Assembly (NCBI GenBank): GCA_015494805.1
Contig: WGAN01000119.1
Span: 1-36,086 of the forward strand
Direction of reading: 5' to 3'
Length of the DNA: 36,086 nucleotides
Origin: Caldifarciminota bacterium
Lineage (GTDB): Bacteria; Hydrothermota; Hydrothermia; LBFQ01
Part shown: positions 31,296 through 36,086 of the stretch, in pieces
Layout: each line of letters begins with the position of its first letter
Numbering within the stretch: the stretch's first letter is position 1
Position numbers and translations under genes: made by a program
Notes under the pieces: model-generated
What the model was told of the DNA's origin: nothing
Database searches by the model: none
What the model saw: only the letters and a program-made list of their open reading frames with translations

Positions 31296-31994
31296 ATGCT
31301 CCTCCTGACCGCCTTCGTCTATATGCACCACGAGGCTTGGGCCTCCTTCTCCAAGTTCTCCTACAGGTACAGGGACAAGAGCGCCCTCGCCGACATCGGC
31401 GGCTATATGAGAGCCTTCAGGTGGGGTAGGTACGGCCTGGCCTTCGGGGGAGATTTCGTCGTATGGTTCGGATACGACGTCGGCCCCATACAGTTGGACC
31501 CCATATACGCCGACTACTACGCCTGGCTTGGGGGCTTCCGGGAGTTCGCCAAAGGGGTGGGCTACCTCTTTCTGGAGCATACCTGCTTCCACTACATAGA
31601 CCGCTTAGACACCCTCCCCCTCTACTGGAACGCTTTCCGACTCCTCTACCGTGAGAGGGACGTCGAAGTGTCCCTAACCCAGTACCTCTACGACCCCCGG
31701 TACAAGTTCCTATCCCAGGGGGCGGATTGGGGGACGGCCTTCTCCGCCTTCCGGAGGTTCAGGCGCCCCCTCAAGGGTGATATGGCAGCCTTCTTAGACG
31801 TCAGTTTGACCGTCGCCGCGGCGAGGGACTACAGGAGGGTTAGGGGTAGCCTGAAACTGGAGGGTGGGGTGGAGTTTCGGAGTAAAGAGGGAGACCTAAC
31901 CGCCGGTCTGGGCTACCGGCCGTACGATAAGATGGGGACGATAAGGGACGCCGAAGGGGTGCCGTACGTCTTCCTTCGGGCGAGGGGGTTTTAG
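31296..31994 (+). CDS. Predicted outer-membrane beta-barrel protein
   Basis: 232 residues, not assigned to a family. A short hydrophobic start (MLLLTAFVYMHHEAWA) ends in a plausible Ala-x-Ala-like cleavage site. The rest alternates polar and aromatic/hydrophobic residues in short strands (GGYMRAFRWGRYGLAFGGDF, VEVSLTQYLYDPRY, LKLEGGVEFRS, DLTAGLGYRPYD) and ends YVFLRARGF with a C-terminal Phe. This pattern fits an outer-membrane barrel of about 10-12 strands. Function unknown. The start is fixed by the -10. Its stop overlaps that of the convergent DUF5362-like gene by 4 bp. Confidence 0.7.
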   Translation: MLLLTAFVYMHHEAWASFSKFSYRYRDKSALADIGGYMRAFRWGRYGLAFGGDFVVWFGYDVGPIQLDPIYADYYAWLGGFREFAKGVGYLFLEHTCFHYIDRLDTLPLYWNAFRLLYRERDVEVSLTQYLYDPRYKFLSQGADWGTAFSAFRRFRRPLKGDMAAFLDVSLTVAAARDYRRVRGSLKLEGGVEFRSKEGDLTAGLGYRPYDKMGTIRDAEGVPYVFLRARGF

Positions 31995-32353
31995 AGGCTG
32001 TAGAGGTCGTAGAGGGAGGGCATGTAGGTGGCGAAGTAGAGGACGAAGGCGATTACGGATATGATAGTCAGGATTATCCCGATGACCACGAGGATGCCAG
32101 ACCATACGAAGTAGGAGCCGAGGTCATCAAGGGCGGCGTAGAGGGCCGTAGGGTCATCGCTGTACTTCAACCTGTCCAAGTTGTCGGCGGCACTCCAGAG
32201 TTTCATCCCCAAGATGATCGTTATAATGCCGAAGGGGATGGTGACGCATCCGAGGATGTAGCCGACGGCGGCTATGTAGTACATTATGGCGAGGAACTTC
32301 GCCCATCCCGTCCCCCTTATTACGCTGCGGAGTCGCTGCAAATCAACCTGCAT
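31991..32353 (-). CDS. DUF5362-like small membrane protein
   Basis: About 120 residues. An N-terminal amphipathic stretch, TM segments near 21-49 and 86-114, and a hydrophilic middle (SAADNLDRLKYSDDPTALYAALDDLGSYF). The order GWAKFLAIM, a membrane hairpin, ILGMKLWSAA and a second hydrophobic part matches DUF5362 proteins as I recall them. Function unknown. ATG 32353 is chosen because a TATAAT ends 7 nt upstream; an ATG at 32419 would place the start inside the tRNA-Pro gene. Confidence 0.75.
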   Translation of the reverse strand: MQVDLQRLRSVIRGTGWAKFLAIMYYIAAVGYILGCVTIPFGIITIILGMKLWSAADNLDRLKYSDDPTALYAALDDLGSYFVWSGILVVIGIILTIISVIAFVLYFATYMPSLYDLYSL

Positions 32354-32360
32354 CGCAGGT

Positions 32361-32366
32361 ATTATA
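32361..32366 (-). promoter_or_regulatory. -10 element of the DUF5362-like gene
   Basis: TATAAT on the minus strand, 7 nt before ATG 32353. Confidence 0.65.
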
Positions 32367-32391
32367 CCGGTGATAGGGTGGCTCCCATCCT

Positions 32392-32397
32392 TAGAAT
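32392..32397 (+). promoter_or_regulatory. -10 element of tRNA-Pro
   Basis: TAGAAT ending 14 nt before the tRNA, the same spacing as for the other two tRNA genes. Confidence 0.6.
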
Positions 32398-32411
32398 TAC
32401 GTCCTCGGCTA

Positions 32412-32485
32412 CGGGGCATAGCGCAGCCTGGCAGCGCGCCTGGTTTGGGACCAGGAGGTCCCGGGTTCGAATCCCGGTGCCCCGA
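32412..32485 (+). tRNA. tRNA-Pro (anticodon TGG)
   Basis: 74-nt cloverleaf: acceptor CGGGGCA/TGCCCCG with discriminator A, D arm GCGC/GCGC, anticodon stem CCTGG/CCAGG around TTTGGGA, T arm CCGGG-TTCGAAT-CCCGG. CCA is not encoded. No clear terminator follows. Confidence 0.97.
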
Positions 32486-32615
32486 TTTGGGGAGGGGGAA
32501 AAACTGAAGTCGTAGGGAGGGGTGGAACGTTAAAACGTCTTATTTTGGATGCGCTTCCAACCTTGAAAAAAGTCGCATTCAGCTGATGGAGTGATCCGGA
32601 TTTTAACGGGTCTCT

Positions 32616-32685
32616 GCGGACGGAGTGATACAAACTCCGAGGAGCCGTTAGGGTGAAATTCTCCCCATTACCGATACCAAAATAT
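32616..32685 (+). repeat. Local repeat, first copy
   Basis: Starts TCTGCGGACGGAGTGATACA. It aligns over about 70 bases with 32825-32894, which starts TCTGCGGATAGAGTGATGCC. Confidence 0.55.
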
Positions 32686-32824
32686 GACCCCGGATTGCCG
32701 ATTTTTTGAAGTTCAATTGCGTCTTTTGAATGTGCGTCCTATCGGTGTAATACCCGGATTCCAACCTCTTGGAGGAGGGATGTCGTACTCCATCTTGGAA
32801 TGTACCACAAGACCGAGTGGTATT

Positions 32825-32894
32825 CTGCGGATAGAGTGATGCCAACTTTCAAGAGGTCGCCGGTGAAACTTCCCGCATTGGCGATTCCCATTCA
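32825..32894 (+). repeat. Local repeat, second copy
   Basis: Diverged copy of 32616-32685, offset about 209 bp. Both continue through GGTGAAA, CCCC/CCCG, CATT and CGAT blocks. Confidence 0.55.
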
Positions 32895-33071
32895 AAGACT
32901 AGTCGTCCCTGATACCGTTCAGAATCCGTTAATGGGAAGTGCAGGGATCTTAAAACTTGCGTTGAAGGTGTGGATGGGATTATCCTCCTATTTACGTAAT
33001 TCCCAAAATTTACAGCGAGATCGCCTATCCAGGGGACACGTCCCTACGGTGGGATAAGTTTATGGGGCCGA

Positions 33072-33115
33072 TTGATAAGACTGCAGAGCAATCTCCATTC
33101 TATCAGCGGAATTCC
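33072..33115 (+). repeat. Dispersed repeat, copy matching 1748-1791
   Basis: 36 of 44 positions agree with 1748-1791, 31 kb away. It ends 3 bp before the dnaE stop codon. Confidence 0.65.
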
Positions 33116-33117
33116 GG

Positions 33118-36086
33118 CTAACGCCTCCTCAGGCCCTTAACGGCCTCCGTCCATCCGTCTATGTCCCTGATGAGGAGGGCGTAGGCGGCTTCGTCGTAGG
33201 GGTCCCTGCGCTCCAACAGCAGGGAGGTGTCCTTTACGGTTAGCCTCTTCAGGACCTTGAGGGCGAGGGGGTAGGGCAGGTCCTCGGCGAACTCCTCGCC
33301 GGCTATCTCCCTTATCCAGAACTTAACGAAGGCCCTCTTCCCCTCGTCTATGCTCTTGAATCCGTTGGGGGCGACTATCTCAAACTTCTTCAGCATCCTC
33401 TCAAGGGCGGCGTCCGGGTCCCCGTTGGCCACTATCCTGTTGCCCTTTACGAACTCCCTCACCGGTACGATGGAGGAGGCGTCCTTTATCCGGACCTCCA
33501 CCCTCTCCTCCTCCTCGTTCTCGTCGGATACCTTCCTGACCGTCCCCCTGACGACGAAGACGAGGTTGTTCTCTAACCTGTCCAGAAGCTCCGTCAGGCC
33601 CTCGGAGATAAACATACTGGCCTCAACCGTTCCGGTGTCGTCCTCAAGGAGGAGGGTGAGCTTGGTACCGCTGCGGAACTTCCTCTTGTCGTAGTACAGG
33701 AGGGAGGCGACGAAGGTGACCTCACCGTTCTGCGCCCCCGCCTCCAGGTCCTCTATCTTCGGGAAGCCGTAGGCCCTGGCGACGTCCCTGTAGGCCTCGT
33801 AGGGCTTGCCGGATATGTACAAGCCGAGGGACTGCCTCTCCATGTGCAGGAGGGTGTTCAGGTCCTCCTTCCGCTCCTTGGCCTTACGCTTCATCATATC
33901 GCCGAAGAGGTTGCCGGCGGACCTCTTGCCCACCTTACCGGCCCGGACGTCCTCAAGGAGCTGGGAGCGGGTCATTCCGGATATGGAGTCAAGCGCCCCC
34001 GCCCTGGTCAGGGCCTCAAGGACCTTGCGGTTGGCCTTGGTGCGACGGGCGAAGTCGGAGACGCTTCTGTAGGGTCCCCTCTCCTTCCTCTCCTTCACTA
34101 TCCTCTCGGCCATATCAAACCCGACGTCCTTCAGGAAGCCGAGGCCCCAGATTATGGCGTTCTCGTCCCTGGCCAAGGTGAAGTCTACGTCGCTGCGATT
34201 AACGTCAGGCGGCACCACTTCTATCCCCATCTCCCTCATCTCGGCTATGAAGAGGGGGGCGTTCTTGAAGAACCTCTGCTGCTGGGAGCCTTTGAAGGAG
34301 GATAGGGCGGCCGTATAGAACGCCAGAGGGTAGTGGGCCTTCAGGTAGGCGGTCCAGTAGGCCATGAGGCCGTAGGCGGCGGAGTGGGACTTGTTGAAGG
34401 AGTAGGAGGCGAACTTCTCTATGTCCTCCCAGAGCTTGACTATCTTCTTCTCGTCGTACCCGCGGGCGATGGCACCCTTTATGAACTTGTCCTTCATCTT
34501 CTCCATCAAGGCCTTCTTCTTCTTCCCGATGGCCTTGCGGAGGGTGTCGGCCTCTCCGGGGGTGAAGCCGGCGAGTATCTGGGACATCAGCATTACCTGC
34601 TCCTGATAGACGAAGAGGCCGTAGGTGTTCTTGAGGATAGGCTCCAGCTCCGGGAAGTCGTACTTGAAGGGTTTGCCGTGCTTTCGCTCTATGTACTCGT
34701 CCACCATACCGCTCTGGATGGGTCCCGGACGGTACAGGGCGTTGAGGGCTATTATGTCCTCAAGGGAGGTGGGCTTGAGCCTCATCAGGATCCGCCGCAT
34801 GTTGGCCCCCTCCAGCTGGAACACCCCCATGGTCTTGCCCTCCTGAAGGAGGCGGAAGGTGTCCGGGTCGTCTATGGGTATCCCCTCAAGGGTGAAGTGG
34901 GGGTCGTAATGCTCCCTCACCAACCTCTCGGCATGCTCCAACATTGAGAGGGTACGGAGACCGAGGACGTCTATCTTGAGCATACCGAGCAGCTCCAACG
35001 TCCCCATGTCGTACTGGGTTATTACCTGATTGTCCTTGCTAAGGGCGAGGGGGACGTAGTTTGTAAGCTCGTCGGGTGAGACCACCACCCCGGCGGCGTG
35101 GACGCTGGTGCCACGGGTGAAGCCCTCAAGCTTTATGGCCTTCTCAACTACCGTCTTCCAAGGTTCCTTCTGGACGGCCTTCTTGAAGTCCTCCACCCCC
35201 TCGTAGGCCTCGGCGAGGGTGATGGGGTCGGTGGGTACGTTGGGGATGAGCTGGGAGATGCGGTTGGCCTGCTCAAAGGGGGTGTCGTAGTACCGGGCGA
35301 CGTCCTTAAAGGCGGCTCTGGCCTTGAGCTTTGAGAAGGTTATGATCTGGGCGACCCTGTCGCTCCCGTACTTATCACGGAGGTAGTTTATGACGTCCTC
35401 ACGGCGGTTGTCCTGAAAGTCTATATCCACGTCCGGGGGAGATATACGCTCCGGGTTCAGGAAACGCTCAAAGAGGAGGTCGTACTTGAGGGGGTCTATC
35501 TGCGTTATGCCGAGGGCGTAGAGGACGAGGGAGCCGGCGGCCGACCCTCTCCCCGGCCCCACCTTCACCCCCATATCCCTTGAGGCCCTCACCAGATCCC
35601 ATATGATGAGGAAGTACCCGGCAAAGCCCGTACCCTCTATTACGGAAAGCTCGTACTCCAACCTCTCCCTGTACCTCTGCTTTTCGCTTTCGGGTAGATT
35701 CCCTATCTTCTCCTCCAACCCCTTCCTCGCCAGAGCCTTGAGGTACTCAACGTCCGAGGAGTACTCCTCCGGTATGGGGAAGTGGGGGAGCTTGAGCTTG
35801 GTAGCGTCCAGTTCTATCTCAACGTTGGCCATCTCGGCTACGAGGCGGGTGTTCCTGACGGCTTCGGGCATCCACGAGAAGAGGCGGAGCATCTCTTCCT
35901 CGCTCCTCATATAGAGCTGCTTGGTGCTTAGGGTGAAGCGGTTCTTGTCGCTTATCTTCTTGTTCTGGGCTATGGCCATCAGGATCTCCTGAAGTTCGTG
36001 GTCGCCGGGGTTTATGTAGTGGACGTCGTTGGTGGCCACGAGGGGTATGCCGTAGTACTTTGAGAACTCAAGCAGAGCCTTGTTTA
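33118..36086 (-). CDS. dnaE: DNA polymerase III alpha subunit, 5' end cut by window edge
   Basis: Replicative polymerase subunit of the DnaE class. About 988 residues are visible; the family is about 1,150-1,200, so most of the N-terminal PHP domain lies outside. The visible part starts in the PHP tail (LVATNDVHY). The polymerase core has GPGRGSAAGSLV and the catalytic PDVDIDFQD, with HAAGVVVSPD, FVYQEQVMLMSQILAGF and SFNKSHSAAYGLMAYWTAYLK downstream. An HhH region and an OB-fold (EVTFVASLLYYDKRKFRSG onward) follow. Start and promoter are outside. The ATG at 36039 would be internal because the conserved reading continues to the edge. Confidence 0.97.
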   Translation of the reverse strand, partial: NKALLEFSKYYGIPLVATNDVHYINPGDHELQEILMAIAQNKKISDKNRFTLSTKQLYMRSEEEMLRLFSWMPEAVRNTRLVAEMANVEIELDATKLKLPHFPIPEEYSSDVEYLKALARKGLEEKIGNLPESEKQRYRERLEYELSVIEGTGFAGYFLIIWDLVRASRDMGVKVGPGRGSAAGSLVLYALGITQIDPLKYDLLFERFLNPERISPPDVDIDFQDNRREDVINYLRDKYGSDRVAQIITFSKLKARAAFKDVARYYDTPFEQANRISQLIPNVPTDPITLAEAYEGVEDFKKAVQKEPWKTVVEKAIKLEGFTRGTSVHAAGVVVSPDELTNYVPLALSKDNQVITQYDMGTLELLGMLKIDVLGLRTLSMLEHAERLVREHYDPHFTLEGIPIDDPDTFRLLQEGKTMGVFQLEGANMRRILMRLKPTSLEDIIALNALYRPGPIQSGMVDEYIERKHGKPFKYDFPELEPILKNTYGLFVYQEQVMLMSQILAGFTPGEADTLRKAIGKKKKALMEKMKDKFIKGAIARGYDEKKIVKLWEDIEKFASYSFNKSHSAAYGLMAYWTAYLKAHYPLAFYTAALSSFKGSQQQRFFKNAPLFIAEMREMGIEVVPPDVNRSDVDFTLARDENAIIWGLGFLKDVGFDMAERIVKERKERGPYRSVSDFARRTKANRKVLEALTRAGALDSISGMTRSQLLEDVRAGKVGKRSAGNLFGDMMKRKAKERKEDLNTLLHMERQSLGLYISGKPYEAYRDVARAYGFPKIEDLEAGAQNGEVTFVASLLYYDKRKFRSGTKLTLLLEDDTGTVEASMFISEGLTELLDRLENNLVFVVRGTVRKVSDENEEEERVEVRIKDASSIVPVREFVKGNRIVANGDPDAALERMLKKFEIVAPNGFKSIDEGKRAFVKFWIREIAGEEFAEDLPYPLALKVLKRLTVKDTSLLLERRDPYDEAAYALLIRDIDGWTEAVKGLRRR

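Larger units (their letters stand above)
32486..33117. other. Non-coding island with several repeat copies
   Basis: 630 bases between tRNA-Pro and the dnaE stop without a credible gene. AT-richer than the genes. It contains five or more copies of the dispersed short repeat (near 32578, 32616 and 32822 in minus orientation, near 32736 and 33086 in plus orientation). Within it, 32616-32685 and 32825-32894 align to each other. A hairpin CGGAG-N8-CTCCG lies in 32624-32642. Confidence 0.5.

Noticed and set aside
32486-33117. RNase P, tmRNA or SRP RNA
   Set aside because: None of their conserved cores (for example GAGGAAAGTC or GGAAGGAAGCAG) was seen in this or the other islands.

Overview
The window looks like a GC-rich chromosome segment from a thermophilic, Gram-negative-type bacterium. 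Evidence for thermophily is a tandem-thioredoxin protein disulfide oxidoreductase, proteins rich in Glu, Lys, Arg and Val, and heavy use of ATA (Ile) and AGG (Arg) codons. Evidence for an outer membrane and exported surface proteins is a lipoprotein, a probable beta-barrel protein, and a large secreted protein whose C-terminus resembles a type IX sorting domain. The DUF4175-like protein and that C-terminus recall FCB-like or candidate-phylum lineages (WOR-3 or Hydrothermae type). That placement is inference. The GC-rich coding blocks are interrupted by a few AT-richer non-coding islands.

Layout. 1-2.8 kb: sucD (cut by the left edge), an internally duplicated hypothetical gene, a non-coding island, trxA and a small membrane-anchored beta-solenoid gene. 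2.8-8.7 kb: a secreted multidomain protein, a Ca2+/cation antiporter and a long coiled-coil DUF4175-like protein. 8.7-12.6 kb: efp-accB-DUF502-corC-hprK, then a LEA14-like lipoprotein. 12.6-16.6 kb: murB-ftsA-ftsZ-ftsX on the minus strand, a remnant of the division and cell-wall cluster. 16.9-21 kb: a malic enzyme/phosphotransacetylase-like fusion, a UbiA prenyltransferase and a TPR protein. 21-24 kb: a HAD phosphatase, a divergent DnaA-like protein, a curved AT-rich spacer and a lone RAMP-fold (Csm5-like) gene. 24-25.1 kb: over 1 kb with no gene. 25.1-32.5 kb: tRNA-Val, HIT-GT4, PDO-rpmF-plsX, a LYS1-type dehydrogenase, tRNA-Asp followed by a Gfo/Idh dehydrogenase and a hotdog protein, a beta-barrel protein, a DUF5362-like protein and tRNA-Pro. 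32.5-36.1 kb: another repeat-bearing non-coding island, then dnaE (cut by the right edge).

Expression logic. Almost every gene that begins a transcription unit has a TANAAT-like -10 hexamer ending only 6-10 nt before its start codon, with no room for a Shine-Dalgarno leader, so these mRNAs are probably leaderless. Several genes inside operons instead have clear Shine-Dalgarno sites or overlap the gene before them. In three places the TAG stop codon of one gene is the first half of the TAGAAT -10 of the next. Convergent genes touch or overlap at their stops, and I found only one convincing intrinsic terminator (after tRNA-Val).

The least explained elements are the RAMP-like gene without other cas genes or a CRISPR array, the DnaA-like protein that lacks the usual arginine finger and domain IV signature, the phased A-tracts between them, the empty 1.08-kb locus next door, and a diverged short-repeat family confined to the non-coding islands.
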